A stretch of DNA of 64,000 bases from Amanita rubescens (GCA_015039365.1 WION01000134.1:62001-126000); one strand, 5' to 3'. Positions 1 through 11,366 are shown, numbered from the stretch's first letter. Notes: generated by a model not told the origin, from the sequence alone. Translations and numbers: made by a program.

Positions 1-1118
1 CGCCCATACACGACTCTCTGGTACATGGGAACAAAAAGCAACGGTAAGAATATCGCGATTTGAAGATGTACGTGTCTCTGACGTTGGGCTTCATATAGGC
101 TAGTAAGATTGAAATTGTCGAACGGACTGTTAAACGTGGACTCAATCATCGTGAGTCGTACCCTGAATATTTTTTCAAAATCATATAAGAGGGGACGTGG
201 AAAGGCGTAAGTGCAGGACATGAGGAGGGAAAGTGAAAGGCAAAATCGTACACTGAGCCTTTTGTGCCCGTGGGGGTACTGGCGAGGCGTAATACTACTG
301 GAATTACATTATCATTTGCCTGACGTACATCGATGGTCCACACTAAAAAACTTTTACCATGCCGCGAAGTGTCGAGTCCGTATTAGGCTAGTGTAAACGT
401 AATCTGACTTGGCGCGGCTGAAAGCGGCGAGATTTCTGGTGACCGATTCGAATCAACGACGACCGGCCGTGCCACATATGGAGGCTCTTGTTCCTCCAGA
501 AATTGCTGCAGAGCCCACCCAAACCCTCTCAAATCTTGATTTCCACCAGAAGGAATGTCGGCCTGCCACTCGCTTCCCGTGTTTCGCTCACTTTAGCCTA
601 GCGCCGAAAACGCCGTCAATGAATTAATGACACCTCGTACGCTCTCCAGAGCTGCATCTGCTCGCCCTTGCCCAGTCCACGATAGCGGCATTGTAAAGTT
701 GTAAGTCGCTTCCCCGATCTCCGTCAGTTGCCCCCTCGGATCGCAACTAAATGCGCTCCTTTTCGCTCGTCCTCACTATTCAGGCGTCTACTCTTCCGCC
801 CCTCGTTCTTTCGGAACTTGAACGCATCCTGCTCCGAAGTCCCCTTCAAACCGAAAGCAGGCGAAAAGGGAACGGTTTCAAGGAGAGGACTCAAGACCTG
901 TCCTTGTCAATATCTTCAGACCTAGACGACATGTTGGTCGCCTGGCTTAGATTCAGCGTCTGCCTTCTCTCGTTTGGCTTCAAAACAAGGAGGAGAAAAG
1001 GGACTCTTTTTCCTTAAATTCGTCGTGAGATTTACCGTAAGACAGAATGAAAAAACGCGTGCACACGGCTCAGTTTCAGTTTCCTGGAAAGGAGAGCTTG
1101 CTCGACGGCAGACATATA
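1..1118. other. No recognised gene
   Basis: Short open frames occur on both strands, but none shows a family motif, a credible splice pattern or biased codon use. I see nothing I can support here. Confidence 0.5.
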
Positions 1119-1940
1119 CAGTAGAACCTGTCATAACCCATACCCCTCGGTTACGGCAAAAATGTATGGGTTATGGCGTGTATGGGTTGCGAGAGAGTTA
1201 AGATTAAACCTAACCCTAACCCTAATCCAATTATATAATGACTACTATAAAGCTTTCGGCGTAAAATAATCAGTGATTTTAGTTGTAGTCAGTGTGCGAG
1301 CCTGCTCCAGGCGTGTTTCACTGTTTGGCGAGTGAAGGATGCCAACGTGACCTCAAGTTTGCATGCAATTGGGTCATGGATGCCGTCAATGTAGTGTTTG
1401 ATGGTAGAAGCTGCCCGAAGCACTTCCTGATAGGGCGAGGGTTAGCTGGTGTATCGTCATCACCACCGTCGTTACACGCCTGTTCCCGCTCTTTCCGTGC
1501 CTGGAGAACTGCCTGGCAGATCTCCTCTTCCGTCGTTTCATCAATGACTCAAAACTCATCAGCCGGATTCAGCAGTGCATCAATGCACATTCTATTGCCC
1601 TTTTGAAGCATTCCTCGTGTGGTAAGGCCCTCAAGAGCTTCCTCAATGTCCTTCTCTGCTCCAGAGATAGGGCTCTCAGCCAGAGTCCTTTTTTCAGAAG
1701 CTCGAGAGAAGGCATGGGTACCATAGTTCAGAAATTGACCGAAAAATCAACTAATTTTTTGGGCACATCAATCCTATGTAAGCATGATTAAGTATGGGTT
1801 ATTGCTTCGGATACGTATGGGTTATGGGTTATGGGTTAGTTATGGGTTATGCTACCGTTACCAACTCGGTTACTCATAAAATCTATGGGTTACCGGAGGT
1901 TATGGGTTATGACAGCCATGGGTTATGACAGGTTCTACTG
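1119..1940. mobile_element. Non-autonomous pogo/Tigger-like DNA transposon
   Basis: The 822-bp element begins with CAGTAGAACCTGTCATAACC and ends with its inverted complement. It is flanked by TA on both sides (1117-1118 and 1941-1942). A CAGTAGAACCT-type terminus and a TA target duplication are known hallmarks of pogo/Tigger elements. Both subterminal zones carry repeated TATGGGTTA-type motifs, dense at 1790-1935, which could be transposase-binding sites (inference). A short run of CCCTAA repeats lies near 1206-1223. Only remnants of a transposase C-terminus remain inside, on the minus strand, so the copy cannot move by itself. Confidence 0.8.
1310..1700 (-). pseudogene. Relic of a pogo/Tigger transposase C-terminus
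   Basis: Read on the minus strand, the frame gives LTTRGMLQKGNRMCIDALLN, then an in-frame stop, then DETTEEEICQAVLQAR followed by a charged tail that ends near 1310. The acidic DETTEEEICQAV motif and the Cys/Arg-rich tail resemble the end of fungal DDE (pogo-type) transposases, as I know them. The catalytic DDE core is absent. It lies inside the inverted-repeat element at 1119-1940, which supports the assignment. The family call rests on motif memory only. Confidence 0.5.
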
Positions 1941-1942
1941 TA

Positions 1943-2464
1943 TATTCATCCCATTACCTTGCTTGAAAAGCAAGGTTTATTCGTAGAGAGTTTCTGTCCC
2001 ACAATAATGCCAAATACCTCGGCAAAGTCCGCCGATTCCGGGCCCCACGGCCGCCGCCCAGCGACCCCTCGCTTCCTCCTCCCACCGCACTCACCTATTG
2101 CGCCGGCCGTCGCTTTGCCCTCCCTCTGACCCCAACCGCCGTCACGTTCTTTCGCCAACCCTACAGACCCGACAACCCGGCAATGTCCAACGTTTCGCGT
2201 GGGGGCCGAGATTGCCTCCGTCCGAGGACCCTCTCTGTGCCCGCCAGATCGTTTGCAATGGGCTCCACCTCGATGAATTTGCGTCTTGATGATCCGTCCC
2301 AGGCCCCTCCCCGGGAAAACCCAACCGAAAAAAGAAAAAAAAAAAAAAGTCCCGTTAATTTCTTGTCTTTTGGGTCGGACGTGGACTCCCCTTCTTTCTG
2401 TCCCTGACCGCCTGGAGTACGCGTATTTCACCGTGCCTAACGTCAGACTAAATATTTGGCACAG
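1943..2464. other. Flank of the Helitron fragment
   Basis: C-rich sequence with a short A-tract at about 2329-2348. No coding function is evident. It may be the 5' flank or leader of the Helitron fragment that starts at 2465. Confidence 0.3.
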
Positions 2465-3742
2465 ATGTCTGGCCATGTTGAAGAGGCCCATGAAGAAATT
2501 TATAACCGCCTCTCCGATTTGCGATGGAGTACTCTCCGTCACTATGCCTCCTTTTTTTGTGCACTCCCATCTACGGATCGCAGGAACAAGCACGACCTGA
2601 TCTATTGGATCATCCGCAGTTCACCACCATCTGTCTTAGACCGACTTTTGACGTTCGCAGCGGATGCTTCACAACAGGCCGATACTCATCTCGGAAAACG
2701 CACGCGTGCTCGAGACGGCACTGACGAGGACGAACCAGCCGCCACCCGTGTTAGAGCTGCCGAAGCCGTGGACTCCTCGTCATTTCTTGAGGTACCCACC
2801 GACGCCGAGCGAAGGCACTGCTATCGATCTTTCTACGACGCCTCCTCAAACGAGGCCTTGGGATCTGGTGTCTGTGGCGTCTGCGGCAGACAGGCGTTTT
2901 TGAAAGCGGACCTCTTAAAATGGTTTTCCTTACACGCGATTCCCAACCGTCGCCGCTTGGTCCCCGCGACCCCACATCCTGAACACGACCTCTTTCACAA
3001 TCTTTTACTGGAGCCATTGGGCACTCGACAAATGCCGGATGGCTTCTTCGTTCGAATATGTCGTCACTGCGACGGGGATTTAAAGAACGGTGACCTGAAC
3101 CTTCCGCCCAGGCGATCCTTGGCTAACAACCTCTGGATCGGGAGGGTTCCACCGGTTCTGAGGCGCCTAAGCTTTCCAGAACAGCTGCTCGTAGCTTTGG
3201 TCTATCCAAGGGTTTTTGTATTCAAGCTATTTCCGAGGCGAGTGAACAATCTTTACTTGGGTTCAGACAACCCTAGCCTTCAGAGAGCGATGCGTGGGAA
3301 CGTCTGCAGCTACGAGCTGGATGCCCCAGGTATTGCTGAAATGGTTCAGGGAAATTTGATGCCTCGTCGTCTGGATATTCTGGCCTCCGTCATCCAAATT
3401 ACCTTGTTCAGACGGTGACGATTGCCCGAAAACTGGATGCGTAACCTCTTTCGCGTTCGAAGGAACTATATCCGGGAGGCTCTAGTCTGGTTGAAAGCCA
3501 ATAATCCAAGGTTTTACGGACACATTTGCATCTCTTCCGAACACCTGGATTCTCTTCCCGTTTATGGCGTCCCCTTGGAATTAATGGCCATTGCCCGTCA
3601 TGTCGACGATCCGGATCTAGTGCATGAGCAGAATGACTCTTATATTCCCAGCGAGGACGATGAAATAGGTATTCTGGAATCCTTTTCTCTGTCGTCTCAC
3701 GTGAGACTCATAATGTTCAGATTCGGATGCCTGCGATGCTGA
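2465..3742 (+). pseudogene. Helitron-type N-terminal protein fragment (DUF6570-like)
   Basis: An open frame runs from ATG 2465 to a TGA at 3416-3418, then continues in the same frame to 3742. The first part has a SAP-like segment (LIYWIIRSSPPSVLDRLLTF) and a Cys-pair finger (CGVCGR, later CRHCDGDL). The stretch SLANNLWIGRVPPVLRRLSF, then EQLLVALVYPRVFVFKL, and after the stop LPENWM...RVRRNYIREALVWLK, matches the domain found upstream of the Rep/helicase part of agaric Helitrons (family memory). No Rep or helicase motif follows, so it is a truncated copy. The single in-frame stop could be a nonsense mutation or mark a skipped intron. Confidence 0.7.
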
Positions 3743-4195
3743 CGTCGATTCAGAAGAGGGGTCCATTTCCGATGAAGATGACCTCGAATCTGGTGCGTCT
3801 CGTTTTCTTAGGTTCCCCCTTGCTGTCTATCTGACGATATTCTTCAGTGCCCCCCGAGGTCTTTCCGATCTATTCACGTATGGCATATTATCAGAGAACA
3901 AACTAAGGAGGGGAATTATGGTGTACGCGACATCTTGACTTCTTAGTCCAATTTTAGTAGCATATGCTGTCTCTTGGAATGGATTTCAAGCAAGGTTGCT
4001 GCCGCCACAGGCGGCGCTCCCCGAGTGCTAAGCCCTAAAATACAAATAAACCAAAATAACAAATTCCACAGGACGGGGCAATTGCACCCATCCTATCACC
4101 TGTGCGAGTCTTCCTGTCTGAATCATATCACGCGCAATACAGCACAAAGCAACAACTAGAAATACATTCGAAGGCAATCCAAGACAATATACACC

Positions 4196-6802
4196 TCATA
4201 GAGTTGTGCCGCTCAGGCAGCTTACATTATCCTCGTCAAGAATGAGGGTAATGACGGAAGCCGCTTCGGGCGTAGTATGGGCCGGGATACCTTCAATCCT
4301 TTCCTCGACGGACCACCAGTCCCCTTCGCTTCCTCCTCCCACGTTCACCCGCGGAATGGGCTTTTGGAAACCGACCATCCGGGCGACCGCTTTTCCACAG
4401 ACAGGACACTTGTTGCCGCCTATAATGACCCGTCCAAGACAACCTTCGCATCCATAATGGCCACATGGTCGGAAAACACAACCACTTTGGGTATCGGAAT
4501 GGGTAGAGCAACGAGGGGGGTTGGTAGGATCAGGTAGATCAGATGACCGCGACGGTGAGGCAGACATGTCTAGCTGTCGAACAGACAGCAGTTTGCGGAA
4601 GCGGCCCGTGGGCTGCAATTCTTGTAAATGTTCATCGTATAGATCGAACCAGGGATAGTCGTACTTCTTGTAGGCTGAAGAAATAACGTCGAATAACTTA
4701 ACCAAACGGATAAAAGGCACTCTACGACAACGTACTTCCTGGTACGATAGGCGTGATTGGTGTGACAACGCCAGTGATACTCTGCTAGAGGTTAGATGCT
4801 GCATCCTGGTCTGGAATTCTATGCGCACCTCCCACAAATCCGTGGAGACTGTATGAATCCAGACACGCTGACGAGCGTCCTCATCGTAGATATTTGCACG
4901 TTTGTCGTCTTTGTAGATCTTCTGTTTAATTTGCCCTCCAGCTGCGATACCAATGCGAGCGTCTTCCAACTCGATGTAACCGCCTCCACGAAGGCTCAGA
5001 ACAAGGTGGATAACACCCCCCGGGATAATATTATAATCTGACATATGCGTCAGCCATTGTGGCTAGATCCATGTGCTATCAGCCCACCTGATCGGGTGCG
5101 GCCATCTTCAAGCATGTTTCCCGCGTACACGAGCCACTGTTGGTCTGGAGGAACACCTTCTCTATCTTGAATTGTTGCTTTCAGAACATCGACGGTGTCG
5201 CTCCACCCCCAATGTAAATCAGTTAGCGTCTTCCCCGTCAACGTCTTAACGACAACATTGCCTGCAAAGAAAGAGTGAGTCATGGGAATACAAGTTATAT
5301 GTGAAGAAACACGACCTTTCCGCCGGCGCACCACTATAATCTTCGGCTCGAATGAGCCTCTGGACATTAGGTCCTTAATTGTTACGCATGGTGGAAGACG
5401 GCTACCGGGCATGCTCAGTATAGGAGGCAGCCAGAGCATTCAGAACCCACGATGTGGCCATCCAAAGGTTTGCGGAGGGAAGTAAACCGAGCTCCCGTGG
5501 TGATCGCGTAATGTCCAGTTCCACACCAGATTCCGACTCGCAGGTAATGACGTCCCGTAAGGTTGGATATATATCGATCTGTATGCCACCATGTTCTGCG
5601 CGGCCCGTCATTTGTTCTTCGACGGTGTAGCCATAGCCAAGCCGCATAGCTACGAACTGCAAACCTAGTCAGTTGGAGTTGAAGACAAATGAGGTGCGAA
5701 GCGCTGAACCTGGCGCACAACCCCAGGAGACGTGCAAATGCCGTCCAACCACGGTTGCGTTGGTAGAGAAACGTAGTCCTGAACACCATCCTTCGATGGT
5801 GACTGTTGAGTCTCGCCAGTGATGGAATTTATTCCTGTCATGATGTTTTGAGAATGGGCGATCTCGACCTCAGTTGTTACTCACCACCGACGGATATCTT
5901 CGCCGCACACTCACCAGACCCGTCAAAACTAATCCAGAGAGCCTCCCGCTGAAATATTGGCTACGATAGGTGTTTTACCCCATAATTTAACAGAAACGGG
6001 GAAGGGCTCTCGTACCATCAGGTAGCCCCCTCTTTTTCTGATCTCAGGGGGTAAAACAGTTTGGAATCTGTCAGCGGGAATGAGGGGAAACGTTCCCAGT
6101 CCCTGTGCAAGGCATGAGAATTACAATCTGCTCCTTCGAAGACTACGCGATGCCTACCGGTGGCAATAAGTATTTTTTCGCATTGTCTGGGACGCGAAGA
6201 GTGCGGAAGAATCGCAATTTGGCAGGGCCTGCGTTAATCGATGTCTCTTCCCAACAGACAGATTGAGCTTTTTTCTTGTCATGCCGGCGCTTCTCATGGG
6301 CTTTTACGGTGGAGCGGCTATCAGTACGTTGTATGAGTCCATGTTGAGTACGGTAGTTCTTGAAATAATCAACGAGAGGTTGATCTCTAAACACAACAAG
6401 ACGTCGAATTCGAATCCTAGGTGTCAGAAAGCAGCACATACACAGATATCTCTAGATGACCATTCGGAGTAGGATGGTAAATGGATGGCCCATTGGTAAC
6501 TCGAAGTAGAAGGGGTTGAGGTTCAACAATTAATTCGAATTCAGACCGAATTTCTGCGAGTTTAGAGGTGTCACCGTTATAAATATGCATGATTTTTGGT
6601 ACTAACCCGCCTTCGCACGCGCAATCTCAGGTAAGGCACTAATCAAAGTATCTGAGGGCAGAGTCGCTCTGATCGTCGCCGGGGGTCGGACGTTGTCTCC
6701 AGGTCCGAAGCGGATGGCGATCGAGACGTTGACTAATGGCTGAAAAATGAATCGATAATCGGTCGAAGCATAGTAGAGGAGTATCTCGATACACACCGGC
6801 AT
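4196..6802 (-). CDS. Ubiquitin-like/RING multi-domain protein, copy A (13 exons)
   Basis: Exons: 6797-6802, 6607-6739, 6442-6553, 6158-6386, 5998-6102, 5885-5948, 5710-5834, 5451-5656, 5316-5401, 5088-5261, 4829-5037, 4736-4781, 4196-4674. All junctions are GT-AG and in phase, giving about 657 residues without a stop. The N-terminal half carries [18 protein letters not shown] and [19 protein letters not shown], a family seen in many fungi but without a known function. A ubiquitin-like domain follows at about residues 355-432 ([41 protein letters not shown]); the Lys48 position is Asn. Next come [13 protein letters not shown] and [12 protein letters not shown], then a RING-type finger with CGHYGCEGC and [15 protein letters not shown] ubiquitin-ligase role is possible but inferred. 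The exon-5 donor is ambiguous by 6 nt. Confidence 0.72.
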
Positions 6803-7688
6803 CCTGAACTTGATGGATACTGTTATCTGATGCCAATCGTGGACGTGACCACGCTGCTGACTCTGTTGGTCCTTGGATGGCTCTCAAGCACGTGTTAAGA
6901 CCGGGATAGCAGGGGACCCTCGCAATCGCGCGAGCGTATTCAGTTGTGTACTACCTACTTTAAATAGACTATGTAGGAAGTAGACAAGCGAAGGAATACA
7001 AACTCGTAATAGTATGAAGGCTGAGTTTCGATGAGATGGCATTGATTGAGGTACTATGTCGGCTCCCGAAAGATACTGTACTATGGAGCACTGGCGATAC
7101 CGTGACGTTTCTTGCGAATGGTTTCGTGATGATTGTGATATACGGCATGTAAAGATTCAAAGGTGGGTAAGGACTAATTATAACCGGGGCTACTCACGAC
7201 TCAACACTCGCAATAGCTGTGGCAGCAGAAGGTTGGAATTCCTCGTCTTCGTCACGGTTCCAACTGTTGATCCTGCTCCTGGACCTCCTTTTCTTTTTGA
7301 GCAACAGGTCGCATAGTAAAAGACTGGTGGCATTGTTTACTGGCGTGAATCATGTCTACTAGGGGTGGAGCGCCGGCCTTCGGTCTTACGGATTACTACG
7401 AGGACGCACGAGCGGTGCATTGTGGAGTCCGTGACGTCCGTCGTCGGTCCGGAAATAACAACGTGACCCCGTCACCACATCCCGAGCTACGACGGCGTTA
7501 GCATTCACGCTGGCGGGGAGAACGGACCCCGGACAGAGGAGTGGGAAGGGCAGCGAAAGGCGCCCAAGGAGCTGTTGCGGTGTCCGGGGATCGTTGTTGA
7601 GTCGCTGTCTTCGTCCTCCGCAATCGACTCTCGTAACGTTATCCCTCCGTGTCTGGACGGCTTTCTTTATCTCATTAGCGTCTAAGCG
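6803..7688. other. Divergent intergenic region
   Basis: This lies between copy A (minus) and the ataxin-2-like gene (plus). The part next to copy A contains GGTCACGTC-type sequence that recurs upstream of copies C and D, so it is probably a duplicated promoter. No other gene was recognised. The 7351-7500 stretch is open in one frame but unlike the ataxin-2 N-terminus. Confidence 0.4.
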
Positions 7689-9596
7689 ATGCCCTCCGCT
7701 CGGGCGCAAAAATCAGGGAGAAAGGCTCGGTACGCTTTATCATTTCCCACTTTGCAATATCCTTACTTGTCACAGTCGCGAGAATGCTAGGGGGACTGGT
7801 GCCCGCACTTCGCTTACCTTCTCGCCCTCAACTGGCGCTTCTCATACACCGAATCCCGCCACTCCCGCTTCCCAAAGCGGATTTGCATCCTCTCAAACCA
7901 GACATGATACTGGCGTTTTGCAATCTCTCGCTGGCTTAACCGTATGCTTACATGTCATTCACAAGCCTCTGTCTGGGGTTGAAAAGTCGTACTACGCAGG
8001 GTGCTACTGTTGTTCTTTTGACAAAGACCGGCCAACGCTTAGAGGGCATTGTGGCTTCGACGAGTGGACAAGGGGATACGACGGGCGTCGCCCTCAAAGA
8101 CGTTAAAGACATCACTAATCCCGGGGCCACTTTGAAGAATTACCACTTCATTGCTTTGACGAACATCGAATCATGGGCTTCCGGACCGGCAGACTCGAGA
8201 CCATCCAATGGCGACAGTAGGCGTCTATTCTTTTCCCATTCCCACCTCACGTAACATTGTCTCAGCATTCCGGACTGACACGGACATCGGCCAGAAGAAG
8301 GGACCTGTCCGAGAACGAGAGCTGCAAGCATGGCAGCCTGGTGCGGATGTACCAAATCTAACCCAAGACGAGGCGTTTAATACTACTGGAAATGTATCCT
8401 GGGACCAATTCGCGATCAATGAAAAGCTATTTGCCAATTTTGACGAAGATGCTTATACGACTAGACTTGATCGGTCAGCTCCAGATTACAAGGAGAAGGA
8501 ACGCAAGGCTCTGCGCATTGCCAGTGAGATCCTTGGGGTACGTTCATCTCGCTATTTTTAGGCATCCCATATATACTTGACCCGAACAGACCGCTACCAC
8601 CAACCTCCACGTGTTGGAGGAAAGAGGGCATATCGTCGAAGACACTGACTCCAACGAAGAAAAGTTTGTCTTTCACATGCTGTCCGAGGCTGTGTCGGTT
8701 ATCATCTATAACAGATACGGCGCTGTCGTGCGTGGATCAAATGCCTATATTTCCCCACTTGCTAGAAAGCAAGCTGCCATGGGATCTACCACTGCCATTA
8801 ATGCCCCAAAGGCTGAGGCCCCGAAAATCGCGGTCAATGGACCAGATGACATTCCCACTCCGCCATCGAAGACATCCACTCCCGCTCCTGTGGCGGCGCC
8901 GTCGGCGACAAGCCAAGTTCCTACAAACAAGGTACCATAATTTGAAACTATGTGCTACTTTTGCTCATCTTCTGAATTAGCCTCCTGTTGACCCTCTACC
9001 TGCGTTCAACGATTTCGTTGTCAATGAGAAACATCGTTTGACTCAAAAGCGTCAGGCGCTCGTCAGGAGTGAGATGGACAAGAAAACATCAGAACTTATG
9101 AAATTCGGTCAGAGTTTCAAGGTTCCCGGCATAATAACTCTTGGCGATGCAATTTCTGACGAAATTGGTATAGCTGAACAAGCCCATTCCGGAAGATATT
9201 GTGCCGATACTTGCTAAAGACGAGGAGAAACAGCGTGCTATTAGGGAAAAGGCTATTCTCGACGCGCAATCTTCCCAAGCCCGGAGTATTGGTTTACCTT
9301 CTCCTGCTAATGCCACCAGAGGAATTCCGCCAAACGTCAAACCGGACGCCTCACGTAAATTAGCTGCTGTTGCCAAGACGAATAAAGTAGACAAAAGCAT
9401 ACAAACTGCAGATGTCTCTGTGAAGGTAAATCAAGTGCGAATGGAGCAGAATATACGCTTAATCTTACTTCTGAAGGTATACGCAGATGCAGATATCCAA
9501 GCGCAACTAGACCCTCAACTCAGGTCCAATAGTTCTGCACTTTCATCGCTGCTCACCATTTTACGAGAGAAAAAGGTATATAAGCAAGCTGAATAG
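7689..9596 (+). CDS. Ataxin-2/PBP1-like protein (Lsm and LsmAD domains), shortened C-terminus
   Basis: Exons: 7689-7729, 7776-7941, 8000-8216, 8266-8537, 8590-8663, 8715-8931, 8981-9121, then 9174 onward. All junctions are phase-consistent. The Lsm-like part reads LAGLTGATVVLLTKTGQRLE and GVALKDVKDITNPG. The LsmAD part contains FRTDTDIGQKKG, WDQFAINEKLF, FDEDAYTTRLDRSAPDYKEK and KYGAVVRGSNAY. A charged segment (DFVVNEKHRLTQKRQALVRS, VPILAKDEEKQRAIREK) follows. Ataxin-2/Pbp1 binds poly(A)-binding protein and acts in mRNA fate and stress granules (known). Here the frame runs only to a stop at 9594-9596, about 516 residues, and the long low-complexity C-terminus of the family is missing. A kinase gene follows at once. 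The first exon was chosen because it splices in frame. Confidence 0.75.
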
Positions 9597-9690
9597 TGTA
9601 TACGTCTCGCTAAACATCGATAAGCCAGAATCATCTATCAGTTGTGTCATCAATGTAACGACAATCGACCTTGCACGCTCACTCCTGACA

Positions 9691-10926
9691 ATGAAGGACT
9701 ATGTCAACACTGCTTTGCAACTCACTGGTGAACCCGACACCGAGCTGTTGCTCGATTTTATGCTTTACCTGCTATGTGGTGGGCATTTGCCATGCTCCGA
9801 AGCACCGGATGCTCACCGTCGAGCGAGACGGTTGATGCTAAAGATGGTAACAAAGACGCCTGTCACACCAAGCTCTTTGTTCGTCAAAGGGATCGACGCC
9901 AAGGTTGATTATGATTACATCGGTCGCGGAGGATTTGGGTTTGTTTTCAAGGGAGAACTCAGGGGAGCTGCCGTCGCGTTGAAACAATTGTACAAAACTC
10001 GTCGTCATGATGCAAGTCGTTCGTTTATCTTGAACGGATACCGATTGCTGATCACTTTTGATAGGATTTCTGCCGAGAAGCGTTGTTGTGGCGATCTCTG
10101 AATCACGAGCGCGTGTTGCCATTTCTCGGGATCTTTGAAGATGAGGCAGCTTCACGTATGTTCCTTGTGTCGCCGTATATGGAGAACGGTACTCTTTGTC
10201 AATGGAGAAAGACTGGTCCTGCGACATTGGAGATTCAAAGACTTGTACGGATTTCGCTCAATTGCTCATATTCAAAGTTGAATCTTTATAGATTTTGGAA
10301 GTAGCGGAAGGCATGCAATACATCCACTCAGAAGGGATAATTCATGGCGACCTCCGCGGCGTACGTCCGTGACCTCAATCCTGGTTATATCACGTCCCGC
10401 TGACATAACTTTCCCTTCTATCAGGACAACATTCTTCTGGACTCGGACTTCCACGCTCAAATCGCCGACTTTGGGTTAACTCGACATTCAGACGCCACTG
10501 CCACACAATCTGGAGCGCTGCATCACAACTTTGCGGCACCTGAGCTGTTTGGAAACTGGGTTGAAGGGGAAGATGTCTCCTCGGAGTCGGACGACGATGG
10601 GCAATCGACCGCAAGAACGCAAAAATCGGACGTTTATGCCTTTGGCTGCCTTTATTACGAGGTAAGTCCTCGTTCTCCCTCTAGTTTGCTTAGACGCTGA
10701 GGGTAAAACCGTACAGATCCAGTTTGATTCTATACCTTTCCAGGGTATGAATGAGATTCAAATAGTGAAGCATGTCTCTCGAGGAAAACGTCCGCCTCGA
10801 CTGGATGAGCCGCTCTTGAGTGATCAAGCTTGGAAGTTGATTAAGCGGTGTTGGGCGAGGGAAGCGGCGAGGCGTCCTGCAATGGAGGATATTATGGAAA
10901 AGATGATGACTTGGAGATCTGTGTAG
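9691..10926 (+). CDS. TKL-type protein kinase
   Basis: Exons: 9691-10011, 10065-10244, 10292-10360, 10425-10661, 10717-10926, giving 338 residues if ATG 9691 is the start. The glycine loop is GRGGFGFVFKG and the lysine strand is AVALKQL. The catalytic loop HGDLRGDN replaces the usual HRD by HGD, as is common in basidiomycete TKL kinases. ADFGL, an APELFG motif, SDVYAFGCLYYE and a C-lobe ending in RCWAREAARRP follow, so it looks catalytically complete. The intron after residue 107 has a GC donor (GCAAGT). The start is uncertain: the frame upstream joins the ataxin-2-like gene at 9426-9596, so an extended or fused protein is possible. Confidence 0.75.
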
Positions 10927-11037
10927 TTACGCGTCGCCTCGATACCGAGGTCATCCTTGGATTGATGGATCGTACGCGCTTAGTGTTTGGTCAACGACTC
11001 GGATACACTGGCATTGGTGATAACTGATAAGCCTCGT

Positions 11038-11106
11038 GCAGAGAGTTACGACATTGCGCAGGTTATATGTCAAGGCAAGCGTCCGCCTCGCTTTAGTCTC
11101 CCGTAG
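11038..11106 (+). pseudogene. Relic of a second kinase C-lobe
   Basis: About 110 bp after the kinase stop the frame ESYDIAQVICQGKRPPRFSL ends in TAG. It resembles the kinase segment NEIQIVKHVSRGKRPPRLDE. This is probably the decayed end of a tandem kinase copy. Nothing else of that copy is recognisable. Confidence 0.4.
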
Positions 11107-11366
11107 TCAAACCAATAAATTTGTGTTTTTTTTGACGTGATGCACGACACTCATTAGCCTCGCTTGGACGTTGCGAACCGCTTTTTACGACGCTTACGAT
11201 ACGTTGATCCTGGCTTAGTTTACCGAGAATTGCTAACGTTAAAGTGATGTGTGCCACCGTACGAACCTATACATATATAATCTCATGAAACCTAATTTAT
11301 GCTACACGCGCATAACAAAGACTAGTGTATATCGTAAGCCGCCTTCCCGTATGTCATCCTGCATAT

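Noticed and set aside
1206..1223. Telomere (CCCTAA) at a chromosome end
   Set aside because: Only about three imperfect units inside a transposon, with unique sequence on both sides.
4196..5044. Continuous 282-residue frame as a separate gene
   Set aside because: It starts in the middle of the ubiquitin-like domain and reads through two introns; splicing restores the family motifs and copies B and C do not keep it open.
6417..6441. A 25-nt micro-intron (GTATGT...CTGAC...CTAG) identical in copies A, C and D
   Set aside because: A downstream acceptor (TGTTTAG) gives a 55-nt intron in the same phase, matching the size of the other introns, so the ultrashort intron is not needed.
9586..9760. 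Cys-pair frame LCHQCNDNRPCT...GLCQHC as a zinc finger joining ataxin-2-like and kinase genes
   Set aside because: It is out of phase with the kinase frame and ends in a stop, and no donor/acceptor pair links it convincingly.
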